A stretch of DNA of 64,000 bases, taken from the NCBI GenBank assembly GCA_963665595.2, contig CAXXJK010000005.1, forward strand, positions 186,001-250,000, written 5' to 3'. Below are positions 8,758 through 17,661 of this stretch, piece after piece. The notes below the pieces were generated by a model. That model worked only from the letters and a program-made list of their open reading frames with translations, ran no database searches and was not told the DNA's origin. Both the position numbers and the translations under genes were made by a program. Numbering within the stretch: the first letter of the stretch is position 1; each line of letters begins with the position of its first letter. Origin of the DNA: G963665595 sp963665595. GTDB taxonomy: Bacteria; Actinomycetota; Coriobacteriia; Coriobacteriales; CADBOM01.

Positions 8758-9958
8758 TCTTTCAACGGTCATTCATTTTGAGGTGACACGCACTCTCAAG
8801 AAAAAGTCTTTTTGGATTATGGCACTGGGCTTTCCTGTGTTAATAGTTGCTATATTTGTCATAATCTTTCTCTCTAATCAGTCCACTAAAGACGCTATCG
8901 GTCAACTTAAGGACCAAGCGTTTTCAATTGAGATTACCGATGAATCGGGATTGGTTAACCCTGATTTGCTCAATGCCATAAAGGCCGGAACTCCTGCCGA
9001 TAAGGCGCAGGGAATCTCAGACGTTACCAGTGGGAAAGTCGACGGATATATATTTTATCCCTCAGATATAGCGAGTAATTCGATTGAGGTATACGGTGAG
9101 AATGTCGATATTTTCAATAACGCGCGTTATGAGAACTTGGCAAAATATCTGCTGACCGTTTCTGTTCAGGCGGATGTACCGTCTCAGGTCAAGACTGTTC
9201 TTTCGGACAGTTTCTCAACCATCACGACCGTCTATCGCGACGGGCAGGTATACGACCCGGTAAAAGAGATGATTCTGCCGGGAATATTCCTCGTATTGTT
9301 CTATCTGCTTATAGCATTTTTTGGTAATCAGATGCTAACAAGCACGACAGAGGAGAAGGAGAATCGCGTCATTGAGATGATTCTCACGACTATTGAGGCG
9401 CGCACCCTAATAACCGGCAAGATTATCTCGCTGATTCTTCTTGCGTTGTTGCAAGCGTGCGTGATTGTGGTTCCGGCGGTTATCATCTATGTGGTGTTTC
9501 ATGGTCAGCTTCAGCTGCCTTGGATGGATCTCACTACGTTGCCGATTAATTGGCCTCACATAGGTGTTGCATTTGCCATATTCTTCCTCAGTTTTATTCT
9601 GTTTACTGGTTTGCTGGTTCTGATTGGCTCATCGGTTCCCACTGCTAAAGACGCAGGCGGATTTATCGGCTTGGTCATGCTACTGATCTTTGGACCGTTA
9701 TATGCAGTGACGCTGTTTATTTCTTCTCCGAGCGCACCGATAGTTACGGTGTTGTCGTTGTTTCCTTTTACTGCACCAATACCATTGCTTTTGCGCAATG
9801 CGGCAGGCAACCTTCAGGGTTGGGAGATTGCTGTGGCGATTCCCCTCCTTGCGATTACTGCGGTGATCACCATTACCTTGGCTATCAGGGTCTTTCGTTA
9901 TGGCGCCCTGGAATATAGTCGCCGAATATCTCTTAAAGATATCTTTACACGTAAGTAG
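8744..9958 (+). CDS. ABC-2 type transporter permease (NatB-like)
   Basis: About 404 residues. One N-terminal membrane helix (KKSFWIMALGFPVLIVAIFV) is followed by an extracytoplasmic domain of roughly 170 residues, then five or six helices in the C-terminal half. TSTTEEKENRVIEMILTT is the coupling-helix motif of NatB/ABC-2 permeases. AGGAGG ends at 8740, which is only 3 bases before ATG 8744 but 9 bases before GTG 8750, so the true start may be 8750. It ends before a terminator hairpin at 9965. It works with the preceding ATPase. Confidence 0.87.
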   Translation: MSVHNLSTVIHFEVTRTLKKKSFWIMALGFPVLIVAIFVIIFLSNQSTKDAIGQLKDQAFSIEITDESGLVNPDLLNAIKAGTPADKAQGISDVTSGKVDGYIFYPSDIASNSIEVYGENVDIFNNARYENLAKYLLTVSVQADVPSQVKTVLSDSFSTITTVYRDGQVYDPVKEMILPGIFLVLFYLLIAFFGNQMLTSTTEEKENRVIEMILTTIEARTLITGKIISLILLALLQACVIVVPAVIIYVVFHGQLQLPWMDLTTLPINWPHIGVAFAIFFLSFILFTGLLVLIGSSVPTAKDAGGFIGLVMLLIFGPLYAVTLFISSPSAPIVTVLSLFPFTAPIPLLLRNAAGNLQGWEIAVAIPLLAITAVITITLAIRVFRYGALEYSRRISLKDIFTRK

Positions 9959-9964
9959 GCAGAT

Positions 9965-10003
9965 CTGCCCGTCGATGGGTATTTGTATCTCATCGACGGG
10001 CAG
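9965..10003. terminator. Terminator hairpin between convergent genes
   Basis: A perfect 13-bp stem, CTGCCCGTCGATG (9965-9977) with CATCGACGGGCAG (9991-10003), and a 13-base loop. It separates the ABC operon from the convergent AraC-type gene and probably serves both. A U-tract (TTATTTC) follows on the plus strand after a short gap. Confidence 0.7.
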
Positions 10004-10010
10004 GCACCTG

Positions 10011-10871
10011 TTATTTCTTCACAATTGGTAGCCATGCTTCGCTGTGATAATCAGATGCAGACAGATCCCCTTCGCCATAGATCTCGATGTCTGGCGCGGC
10101 AGCATACTCGTATCCAGATGTGGGAAGCCATTCTGTCAGGATGCGCCGCTGCAGATTCTGCATGGCATCAGGCATAGGGCCGATGCACTCGAATATAGCC
10201 CATGTTCCCGCAGGAACAATATACTCATCCATGCCCGCTGGTATGTCTTTCTGTGTTGATACCGCAATGTAGTAGCCTGAGAACTCTCCGTCATCACACG
10301 TGGATATGCCGAGCAGCCCAATCGGTTGTGTACCGTCCATCAATTCACAGATACGTGCCGTGGTGCCTGACTCGTTCATTTCATTCCAGAACAAAGGGAT
10401 CTTTTCCATTCCTTCATCTAGAGTGATTACTTCGTTAAGGGCGACACCGACAGTGCGAATGGCATCTTTTTTCTCAATACGATAGTTCATGGCTGTTTCT
10501 CCTTTTATCGATACTGTGAAGGTGAGCGGAGGAAATGCGGTCAGTTGGGCACCCGTAATCCGTGCGTCGCTGGGCGTAAGTCCGTGCACGCGCTGAAAAG
10601 CACGAGTAAAAGCAGTGGGGGACTCATACCCATATTTGATCGCGAGGTCTATGACTCGTACATCATCTTCCATAAGATCAAACGCTGCCCTTGTCATACG
10701 TCTGCGACGTACGTACTCAGAGAACGAGACATTAGCGATATAGGCAAACATACGTTGAAAGTGAAATACTGAACAGGCGGCTATATGCGCGACATGTTCA
10801 ACGGATAGTTCTCCTTCAAGATGTTCTTCGACATATGTCATGGCTTCGTTCAGCCGATCCAACCACTCCAT
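10011..10871 (-). CDS. AraC-family regulator with GyrI-like effector-binding domain
   Basis: 286 residues. The N-terminal 110 residues are a double helix-turn-helix of the AraC/XylS type (VEHVAHIAACSVFHFQRMF, then AIKYGYESPTAFTRAFQ and HGLTPSDAR). The C-terminal 160 residues are a GyrI-like/SOUL-type effector domain, with IPAGTWAIFECIGPMPDAM and TEWLPTSGYEYAAAPDIE characteristic of the family. This Rob/SoxS-like layout usually senses small hydrophobic ligands or drugs. Target unknown. It is divergent from the MmcQ-like gene at 11075. An inverted repeat CATGGT/ACCATG (10951-10968) in the shared upstream region is a possible operator. Confidence 0.88.
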   Translation of the reverse strand: MEWLDRLNEAMTYVEEHLEGELSVEHVAHIAACSVFHFQRMFAYIANVSFSEYVRRRRMTRAAFDLMEDDVRVIDLAIKYGYESPTAFTRAFQRVHGLTPSDARITGAQLTAFPPLTFTVSIKGETAMNYRIEKKDAIRTVGVALNEVITLDEGMEKIPLFWNEMNESGTTARICELMDGTQPIGLLGISTCDDGEFSGYYIAVSTQKDIPAGMDEYIVPAGTWAIFECIGPMPDAMQNLQRRILTEWLPTSGYEYAAAPDIEIYGEGDLSASDYHSEAWLPIVKK

Positions 10872-11074
10872 CAGACCACCTTCCTGTCGTAGTAATTACA
10901 CGATAGAACGGCATATCGTGTCCTCTCTTTTTCTGTGCAGTATCGGCGAGCATGGTAACTCCACCATGATGATATGTTCAAGTCAGGTGCGCTCCCTTAG
11001 GGCTTGATGGTGTCGATATGGATATATAATACGTCTATATAAGCAAGGACTGTGAGTAAGAAGGGGAGTCGGCT

Positions 11075-11461
11075 ATGGTTACTCTTGAATGGCTTGATGC
11101 GTATCTATTGGGTAAACCAGGTGCCGAGAAGGACTTTAAAGAAGAGTGGGGCTGGTGGCGTTATCAGCTTGGCGGGAAGTTGTTCGCGGCGACTCTTCGC
11201 CCTTCTGAGCAGCATGCCCGTGAATATGCTGGGCGTGATCTGCTGACACTCAAGTGCGATCCCGTGTGGGCAGAACAGTTGTGCGAGGTTCATGCCGGAA
11301 TTCTTCCTGGATTCTATATGAATAAGCGAAACTGGATATCTGTTGATCTTCAGAGTGCGCTTCCCGATGATCTCGTGAGAGAACTCTGCGATCATTCCTA
11401 TAATTTGATATTCGGAGGGCTCACAAAAAAGTTGCAACGCCAGATTCTTGGCGAGGAGTAG
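11075..11461 (+). CDS. MmcQ/YjbR-family protein
   Basis: 128 residues, with AAGGGGAG 6 bases before the ATG. NKRNWISVDL and the C-terminal DHSYNLIFGGLTKKLQR are the conserved features of the MmcQ/YjbR family, which adopts a CyaY-like fold and is often annotated as DNA-binding although its role is not established. A TATAAT sequence at 11035-11040 may be its -10 box. The N-terminal EWLDAYLLGKPGAEKDFKEE is also family-like. A single-gene unit beside an AraC regulator. Confidence 0.75.
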   Translation: MVTLEWLDAYLLGKPGAEKDFKEEWGWWRYQLGGKLFAATLRPSEQHAREYAGRDLLTLKCDPVWAEQLCEVHAGILPGFYMNKRNWISVDLQSALPDDLVRELCDHSYNLIFGGLTKKLQRQILGEE

Positions 11462-11543
11462 GGGTATGTTCTGTGCGGGTGAATAAGCAGAGGTTGATTT
11501 ATATAAGCGGAATCAACGGTCAGTAGCAGCTTGAAAGGATTTC

Positions 11544-11969
11544 ATGAGCATGCGAGATAAAGAGAAAACTATCGGGAACATGGTTGACAAGGCTCGTTTC
11601 GTATACCTCAGTTATCTCGATGAAAATGGTTTTCCCATTACCAAAGCCATGCTTGCCCCTCGAGAGCATAATGGTATCAAGGAGTTTTGGTTTACGACGA
11701 ACACCTCGTCAAACAAGGTTTGCTGTTTTCGTAAAAATTCTCAGGCAAGCATATATCTCGCCGATACGCGTTTTTACCGTGGTGTAAGTCTTTCTGGCAC
11801 CGTGGAGATACTTGAAACACCTGAGGCAAAGGAATACATTTGGCGTCCGGGCGATGAACTGTATTATTCAAAGGGAGTTACGGATCCTGATTATTGCGTT
11901 TTGAAATTTACGGCAGCGCAAGGTAGCTACTATAGCAACTTTAAGAATGAAAGTTTTGTCATCGATTGA
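11544..11969 (+). CDS. Pyridoxamine 5'-phosphate oxidase-like flavoprotein
   Basis: 141 residues with AAAGG about 8 bases upstream of the ATG. The sequence follows the split-barrel FMN-binding fold: VDKARFVYLSYLDENGFP, FWFTTNTSSNKVCCFRKN and the CxxF-x3-AxIYLADT strand, then GVSLSGTVEIL. Homologues bind FMN or F420 and reduce diverse substrates, and many are annotated as general-stress proteins. The specific substrate is not known. It is 82 bases after the MmcQ gene and could be read with it. Confidence 0.78.
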   Translation: MSMRDKEKTIGNMVDKARFVYLSYLDENGFPITKAMLAPREHNGIKEFWFTTNTSSNKVCCFRKNSQASIYLADTRFYRGVSLSGTVEILETPEAKEYIWRPGDELYYSKGVTDPDYCVLKFTAAQGSYYSNFKNESFVID

Positions 11970-12333
11970 CTCTCATGTTCAAGGGTAGTTTCAGCCAGTT
12001 ATGAATATTGTGTGAGGGAGTACGCACAAACATGTGTTAGTAAGGCAAAAAATTTTACTTTCATCTAGAATCTGCTGCACCCCACATCTCAACCGTAGGT
12101 CTTTGGTTCAGGCTGCTGTGGCTGCTTACGCAGTTATATAGTATCCGAGCAAGCGATCATAATGATATAGCCATTTCGGTTTCTATCAATTTTAATTCTT
12201 TTGAGTTGTTGCAACCGATTGTTGCAGAAATGACCATCAAAGTGGGTGGAACATCTATCCACGCAACCTCAAACTAATAGAAGAGCCGAAGATCATCGGC
12301 ATGAGTGTTTAGCTATTTTTAAGGAGTCAAGGC
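11970..12333. other. Intergenic stretch with no recognised gene
   Basis: About 360 bases. No ORF with a credible ribosome site was found; a 15-codon frame at 12232 lacks one. A repeated TGTTGCA (12208-12214 and 12220-12226 approximately) is visible. A ribosome site for the MFS gene, AAGGAG, sits at its right end. The length leaves room for a regulatory leader of the exporter, but no known riboswitch pattern is seen. Confidence 0.4.
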
Positions 12334-13638
12334 ATGTCTGAATCAGTATCGTCATTAGTTAGTGCTACGGGACGAACATTGTCAAAACAATGGTTTCTTG
12401 TCGTTATCGTCATATGGACGGGCCAAGCGGTTTCAATGATTACCAGCTATGCTGCTGGCTATGCAGCAGTTTGGTATATAACAGAGACAACCGGCAGCGC
12501 GTTGATGCTCTCGCTGGCAAGCATCTGCGCATATCTGCCTCAGGGATTGCTTGCTCCGCTCGGTGGTGTGGTGGCCGATCGCTTTAATCGTAAGACTGTC
12601 ATGATAATCACGAGTCTGAGCGTTGGCACTGTTTCTTGTATATTGGGATTTACTATTTTGATGGGTCATGTTTCTATCCCTTTGATTATGATCATGGTTA
12701 CGATGCGTTCGGTGGGGCTTGCCTTTAGAACTCCCGCCATGATGGCTGCCATGCCTATGCTTGTTCCCGCAAAGCATATGTTACGCATCAATACCCTCGA
12801 TCAGTTGTTGATAAGCATCGCTGCCATCGGCGCACCTGCGTTTGGTATCTTTCTCTATACAACCATGGGCTTTTATGCGGTCATGTTTCTTGATGTCGCC
12901 GGTGCTCTGATAGCGGTTGCTGGCTTGATTTTGGCAAAGATTCCCACGGTCTGTAGCGAGGAGTCTAAGAATCAGCGTATCCTAACCAACCTGCGCGAAG
13001 GATGGCAGGCACTCTCGTCTACGCAAGGATTGTTGATTCTGATAGTAGGCATAACTCTTGGTATGGTGGTGTTTTCACCTTTAGGCGCATTGTTTCCTCT
13101 CATGACCTACAGTTATTTTGGTGGCGACGGTTATATGGCTTCGATAACTGAAGCGGCGTTTGGCATAGGTATGTTCCTTGGGTCAATTGTCCTTATGACT
13201 TGGGGAGGGGGCAAGCGTCTTGCCGGCTTGATCGCTGTTTCAGCAGTTATCGTGGGCTCAGCGACGGCCGCCTGCGGACTGCTTACCCCCGACATGTTCA
13301 ATATGTTTGTCGTGCTCTGTGGTGTTATGGCTGTTGCCTGTGCCGGATTCAATGGCCCGCTGATTACGCTTGTCCAGCGCAATGTACCGGCTGAGAAGAT
13401 GGGACGTGCGCTCGGACTTACGACGGCATCCTTTGGGCTGGCTTCTCCACTAGGTATTGCTTTGGGAGGAGCGCTGGCTCAGGCTATAGGAGTAGCTCCG
13501 TTTTTCTTGGTTGATGGACTTCTCTGTCTGGCACTTGGTCTACTTATCTATTTGCCCAAGAGTGTTCGAGCTCTTGACCATGTTCAAGATTTTCAGGAAA
13601 TCCTGCCGGAACCGTGTGTCACGGATGAAGAGATCTAA
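12334..13638 (+). CDS. Major facilitator superfamily exporter (MefA/EntS-like)
   Basis: 434 residues with AAGGAG 8 bases upstream. About 12 hydrophobic helices in two sets of six. The loop between helices 2 and 3 has GGVVADRFNRKTVMII, the D-R-x-x-R/K motif A of MFS exporters. The overall pattern (QWFLVVIVIWTGQAVSMITSYAAGYAAVWYI split over the first helices, then SLASICAYLPQG) is that of the MefA/EntS drug- and siderophore-exporter group. Substrate is not predictable. It is followed by a long inverted repeat at 13660. Confidence 0.85.
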   Translation: MSESVSSLVSATGRTLSKQWFLVVIVIWTGQAVSMITSYAAGYAAVWYITETTGSALMLSLASICAYLPQGLLAPLGGVVADRFNRKTVMIITSLSVGTVSCILGFTILMGHVSIPLIMIMVTMRSVGLAFRTPAMMAAMPMLVPAKHMLRINTLDQLLISIAAIGAPAFGIFLYTTMGFYAVMFLDVAGALIAVAGLILAKIPTVCSEESKNQRILTNLREGWQALSSTQGLLILIVGITLGMVVFSPLGALFPLMTYSYFGGDGYMASITEAAFGIGMFLGSIVLMTWGGGKRLAGLIAVSAVIVGSATAACGLLTPDMFNMFVVLCGVMAVACAGFNGPLITLVQRNVPAEKMGRALGLTTASFGLASPLGIALGGALAQAIGVAPFFLVDGLLCLALGLLIYLPKSVRALDHVQDFQEILPEPCVTDEEI

Positions 13639-13659
13639 TCTCTTCTTATGCGAACGAAC

Positions 13660-13711
13660 GTACTCTTCCAGAGTATTGATAGCCGTGCGCTTCAGTGCTC
13701 TGGAAGAGTAC
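13660..13711. terminator. Long inverted repeat between convergent genes, probable terminator
   Basis: A perfect 14-bp stem, GTACTCTTCCAGAG (13660-13673) with CTCTGGAAGAGTAC (13698-13711), and a 24-base loop. It lies between the MFS gene and the convergent acetyltransferase gene. No clear U-tract follows, so termination is inferred from position and stem strength. Confidence 0.5.
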
Positions 13712-13720
13712 AAATCACCA

Positions 13721-14140
13721 TCACGGGGTCTTTCTGCGAATCATGAACGCAGAGCCTCCGTCAACGTAGGAAAAGCTACGATAGAATTCATGCGCGTCCC
13801 GCGTTATAAGAAATGAAAGCAGCGGCCGTAACTGTTCATTTTCATTGATGGTGCCCATGAGTGTTCTTCCAATACCCAGCCCACGAAATTCTTCGTCTAT
13901 CACTACGTCGCATAGGTAATACATGGTCGCGTAGTCGGTAACTACACGTGCAAATCCTATCTGCATAGTTTTATAGTAGGCACCAAAACATAGTGAATGT
14001 TCAATAGCGCATGTTACCGTTTCTCGTGTTCGATCTTTGCCCCAATAGGTGCCCGAAAGTAGGGACATCACGCGGTCTATCTGAAGCAATTGCTTATTGT
14101 CGCTGAAGACACAATCTTTTGGTGATATGTGCAATTTCAT
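13721..14140 (-). CDS. GNAT-family N-acetyltransferase
   Basis: 139 residues from the ATG at 14140, chosen because GAAGGAG lies about 10 bases upstream; the longer frame to 14161 includes that ribosome site. Motif A is clear: LCDVVIDEEFRGLGIGRTL (R-x-x-G-x-G/I-G). A late HEFYRSFSYVDGG matches the motif-B end of the fold. It belongs to the small, uncharacterised GNAT group near YhbS/YjcF. Substrate unknown. Separated from the ABC-F gene by about 75 bases, same strand. Confidence 0.82.
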   Translation of the reverse strand: MKLHISPKDCVFSDNKQLLQIDRVMSLLSGTYWGKDRTRETVTCAIEHSLCFGAYYKTMQIGFARVVTDYATMYYLCDVVIDEEFRGLGIGRTLMGTINENEQLRPLLSFLITRDAHEFYRSFSYVDGGSAFMIRRKTP

Positions 14141-14214
14141 TGTATGTAGGCTCCTTCGCATACGTTATATTTTGTTATGATATCAGACCAAAAACATGGT
14201 ATGCATGAGTTGTG

Positions 14215-15708
14215 TCATGATACAACTATAATTTCCTCTTCATTATTCTTTCGTTGTATGCGCCACTGTATGTGAGTTGTGGCTTGGACAAACGCATCAT
14301 CGTGCGAGACAACGACGAGCGCGCAGGGGCAGTCTGCCAGTACGCGCTGCATTGCAACGAGCGAGCCGATATCAAGATGGTTGGTGGGCTCGTCCATCAC
14401 TATGATCTCAGGTTGGGCGATCATTCCCGTAGCGAGCATAAGTTTCCGTAGTTCACCAGGGCTTACAGACTCTCCGGTAAGTAGCGCGCGAGGCTTGGAC
14501 CCGAGCTGAGCGACGATAGATAACACGTGCCCTTTCTCGTCAGCCGGGAGGTGATCAAACAGGGTTCTAAATACATCAATTGCAACAGGCCCCGGCTCTT
14601 GTTCGATATACAGAAGGCGCTCATCGGAGGGGATCCGGTCAATCATATAACGGATTAGTGATGATTTCCCGGTTCCATTTGAGCCTACGATAGCAATATG
14701 GTCGGTATTCCCTACGGTAAGAGTATCGACGCGAAGGTGTCGATTATCTCCGAGCGGTAACACGCAGGCGGGGAGAGAGACAAGCGTTTTTCGGCGAGAA
14801 GGAGCAGTCTTTAGCCATACGTTGCCCTCTGGATGTTTTTTCAGATACGATGATTCGACACGCTCGCCCGCTAGTTTCAGACGATGTTCCATCTGTCCGC
14901 TCAAGCGTCCAGCCTTGCCGTCTTGGCCAGATACAACGGCAAGGCGGAGTGTTTCGCGCCCACTGCTGTCGTGTTTATCGAGATGACGTCCACTGCGTCG
15001 CGCGTTTGTATGGGAAGCTGTCTCAGCGCGTCGCACGTGTTCTTTATGGAGGCGCGCGTACTCTCGTCGCGCTTCATCATGTTCGCGAAGTTGTTCTTGA
15101 CGCTCTAGCTGCGCCTGCTGATACGCTTTCTGATAGGAGCCAGATCGCAGAATAACCGTGCCATCTTCTATGAAGAGTGTTTGTGAGGTGAGCTCATCGA
15201 GCAGGGCGCGATCATGGGAGATGAGCAAACCAATCCCGCGAAATGTCTTAAGCATTTCTGCTAACTGAATGCGTGCGAGCGCATCAAGATGGTTGGTGGG
15301 TTCATCGACTATCAAGACATCGGGATTACGAAAAAGAGCAGTAGCGATTTGAAGGCGTTTACGCTCTCCCAGAGAAAGCGTATCAAACCGCCCGGGCCAG
15401 TCATCTGCAATATCGAACTGAGAACGTATGCGAAGAGCTTCGCGAGAGTAATCGTTTATCAAGTCGCACGCGTCTTCAGGGCAATATGTTGTCTCCTGAA
15501 GGCAGTAGGAACTGGTAAGTTTAGGCATTATGCTCCCTGTGGCAGGAGAAAGAATTCCCGCTGCCAAGAGGGCAAGAGTCGATTTTCCTGAACCATTAGG
15601 TCCGACAATGCCGGTCCATCCGGTAGGAAATGTAACGGTAATGTCTTTGAAGACGGCTTCTGGGGCCGTGGGATATATGAATGAAATCCCCTGTAATAAG
15701 AGTTGCAT
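14215..15708 (-). CDS. ABC-F family ATP-binding protein
   Basis: 497 residues from the ATG at 15708, which follows AGGAGG at a normal distance. There are two ABC domains on one chain without membrane segments: first Walker A GPNGSGKST, signature LSLGERKRL, Walker B VLIVDEPTNHLD; second Walker A GSNGTGKSS, a degenerate signature VSPGELRKL, Walker B IIVMDEPTNHLD. A charged, helical linker (about residues 200-270) separates them. ABC-F proteins act on the ribosome, some as antibiotic-resistance factors (Msr, Lsa, Vga), others as translation factors. The rather divergent linker and the long 5' leader suggest a resistance-type member, but this is inference. Confidence 0.85.
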   Translation of the reverse strand: MQLLLQGISFIYPTAPEAVFKDITVTFPTGWTGIVGPNGSGKSTLALLAAGILSPATGSIMPKLTSSYCLQETTYCPEDACDLINDYSREALRIRSQFDIADDWPGRFDTLSLGERKRLQIATALFRNPDVLIVDEPTNHLDALARIQLAEMLKTFRGIGLLISHDRALLDELTSQTLFIEDGTVILRSGSYQKAYQQAQLERQEQLREHDEARREYARLHKEHVRRAETASHTNARRSGRHLDKHDSSGRETLRLAVVSGQDGKAGRLSGQMEHRLKLAGERVESSYLKKHPEGNVWLKTAPSRRKTLVSLPACVLPLGDNRHLRVDTLTVGNTDHIAIVGSNGTGKSSLIRYMIDRIPSDERLLYIEQEPGPVAIDVFRTLFDHLPADEKGHVLSIVAQLGSKPRALLTGESVSPGELRKLMLATGMIAQPEIIVMDEPTNHLDIGSLVAMQRVLADCPCALVVVSHDDAFVQATTHIQWRIQRKNNEEEIIVVS

Positions 15709-15910
15709 GATAAAGACCTCCTCGGCGGAAACTATATACAGTACCAAGGTTTGTCCCGAAGGACATTAAGCGGTCTTCACTGTTACAACTCCTGTTCTTA
15801 AGCCGTCACATGCCCTTGCGACGGTGCTTTTTAGGGGGAAATGGTACTACTCCGTTATGAAAGGTTTTTTAAGCACCTATCAATTACTATGAGCAGTGTA
15901 GCAAGATACG
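15709..15910 (-). promoter_or_regulatory. Leader region of the ABC-F gene with hairpins and a possible mini-ORF
   Basis: On the minus strand this leader contains a 5-bp stem with a UUCG tetraloop (15752-15765, TGTCC-TTCG-GGACA) just upstream of the AGGAGG site. A second hairpin, CCGTC/GACGG, lies near 15812-15833. Between them AGGAG precedes a four-codon GTG-AAG-ACC-GCT-TAA frame. Short leader ORFs and competing hairpins are known upstream of several antibiotic-responsive ABC-F genes. Here the pattern is suggestive only. A TTGTCA near 15904 could be a -35 element. Confidence 0.35.
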
Positions 15911-16057
15911 TGACAAGAGGCAACGCGTGCAGGCAATACCTCTGTTTTATAGCATATTGAGTGGATCTTCAAACAGAAGTCCTATGCGTTTTCAGTGCAC
16001 AGCAGCAGAAATCATGAAAATATGGTATCCTTCATTTTCGCGGTTTGGCTTTTACGT

Positions 16058-16132
16058 TGGGGTATCGTCCAATGGCCAGGACTCCGGCTTTTGGTGCCGG
16101 CTATCTGGGTTCGAATCCTAGTACCCCAGCCA
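16058..16132 (+). tRNA. tRNA-Gln (anticodon TTG)
   Basis: The acceptor arms TGGGGTA (16058-16064) and TACCCCA (16122-16128) pair fully, and CCA is encoded (16130-16132). The anticodon stem CCGGC/GCCGG holds the loop TTTTGGT with anticodon TTG. The T-arm TGGGTTCGAATCCTA is standard. 75 bases with CCA. Confidence 0.95.
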
Positions 16133-16177
16133 CGACCGATGGTTGTGTCAATGAATGCCAAGGAACTGTTTTCAGAT

Positions 16178-16201
16178 GGGCGACCTGTCGAAGGTTTGCC
16201 C
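16178..16201 (+). terminator. Possible hairpin after tRNA-Gln
   Basis: GGGCGACCT and AGGTTTGCCC can pair with one bulge around a short loop. There is no strong U-tract, so this is only a candidate 3' end for the tRNA transcript. Confidence 0.3.
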
Positions 16202-16258
16202 ACATTCCCTTTCATAGTTTATTTTAAGCGCTGATATATCGTGCACTTCTGAGGTTGC

Positions 16259-16280
16259 GTTTCTACGCGAGCGTAGAAAC
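16259..16280. other. Perfect 9-bp hairpin upstream of menF
   Basis: GTTTCTACG (16259-16267) pairs with CGTAGAAAC (16272-16280) around the loop CGAG. It lies 100 bases before menF. It may be a terminator remnant or an operator; a TATACT at 16342-16347 downstream could be the menF -10 box. Confidence 0.4.
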
Positions 16281-16383
16281 TATATGCGTTGATCTTTCGC
16301 AGCAATATCTTGTGTTTAGTGTACAGTGTGCATCGCTGGGCTATACTAGGTAAAACAATTTCGTACGACTGAAGGTCGCGTAT

Positions 16384-17661
16384 ATGACCAAGATATTTTC
16401 CTATACTACGACTATGGAGACATCTCTGATAGATGCTTTCAGCGCGCTCGAGAACGGTTTTACGGATCAATTTGTCTACTACCGTAAAGACCGTCCGTGT
16501 CGCTACATGGGGTTTGGACGATGTATCGCGATACATACAGTATCTGATGCAGACATTACGCTTCAGGGTCCTTCTGCTCATGCCCCTGTTTTCTTTTCAT
16601 TTTCTCGCTTTGATGCTAATAATCCACATCCGCCTGACCTGCTCTTTGCCACATTTCCTCGGCTCGATCTTATGCTGCCGGAAGTGGTGCTCATAGAAGA
16701 CGAAACAGGCCGATTTCTTCAGGTCAATTCACTCGGACCGGTGTACGAAGGGCGTGTTGCACGATTTGCTCGTCACATTGCCGAGGCGGCTCCTCATGGC
16801 AACCGAAGTGTGAATGTGAAACTTGAGCCGGACTCTCTTGCTCTATGGGAAAAAACAGTTTCCCAAGCGCTCGCACGCATTCGCGCGAAAAAGCTTTCAA
16901 AGGTGGTACCTGCCCGACAGATACATCTTGTTGCAGAAGAACCTTTTACGGCAGGCGATCTTCTTGCCAATCTGATTGATGGAGCGGCAAAAGGTACGGT
17001 ATTTCTTTATCGTTATGGCGATGTATTCTTTGTTGGCGCTACACCCGAACTACTCGTACGCAAGAAAGGCGATACGGTCGAAAGCATGTGCCTTGCGGGT
17101 AGTATTTCGGCAGGTGCTACCTCTGAGCAACGTGTCGAGATGGCCGAAGCGTTACTCCATGACGAGAAGAATCTTGCAGAGCATGCTTACGTGGTTGATT
17201 ATCTCCGTGAGGCATTCGGGCGTAATTGTTACGAGGTAGAGATCGCTTCTCAGCCACAGATACTCTCGCTGACGCATATACAGCATCTCTATACTCCGAT
17301 ATCGGGCAAGATGCTCGACGGCATGACGCTCTTTGCCTTTATGCACGAGCTTCATCCGACTCCGGCACTCGCGGGCGCTCCGGTGGGGGAGGCTCGGGTT
17401 CTTATCAGGGAACTTGAGCCATTCAACAGGGGCTTTTTTGGCGGCACAGTTGGCTATGTTGACAGTAATGATGATGGGGAATTTTCGGTTGCTATTCGCA
17501 GCGGAGTATTCGATGGGACGCAAGGGTATCTGTATGCGGGATGTGGCATCGTTGAAGGAAGCGATGCTTCGACTGAATATAGCGAGATAGATATGAAACT
17601 GAAGACCATTCTTAGTGCATTTTGTGCACCGGGAGAGGAGCATCGTAATGACTCAGTCTGA
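16384..17661 (+). CDS. menF: Isochorismate synthase
   Basis: 425 residues with GAAGG 8-9 bases before the ATG. It converts chorismate to isochorismate, the first committed step to menaquinone. The C-terminal 260 residues are the chorismate-binding domain: KLSKVVPARQ, FFVGATPELLVRKKG, SMCLAGSISAG (with the conserved LAGT-like site here LAGS), LHDEKNLAEH with the Mg-binding Glu, LHPTPALAGAP, and EPFNRGFFGGTVGY. The N-terminal 150 residues are variable, as in MenF/EntC. It opens an operon with menD, menH, menB and menE-C, and overlaps menD by 14 bases. Confidence 0.93.
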   Translation: MTKIFSYTTTMETSLIDAFSALENGFTDQFVYYRKDRPCRYMGFGRCIAIHTVSDADITLQGPSAHAPVFFSFSRFDANNPHPPDLLFATFPRLDLMLPEVVLIEDETGRFLQVNSLGPVYEGRVARFARHIAEAAPHGNRSVNVKLEPDSLALWEKTVSQALARIRAKKLSKVVPARQIHLVAEEPFTAGDLLANLIDGAAKGTVFLYRYGDVFFVGATPELLVRKKGDTVESMCLAGSISAGATSEQRVEMAEALLHDEKNLAEHAYVVDYLREAFGRNCYEVEIASQPQILSLTHIQHLYTPISGKMLDGMTLFAFMHELHPTPALAGAPVGEARVLIRELEPFNRGFFGGTVGYVDSNDDGEFSVAIRSGVFDGTQGYLYAGCGIVEGSDASTEYSEIDMKLKTILSAFCAPGEEHRNDSV

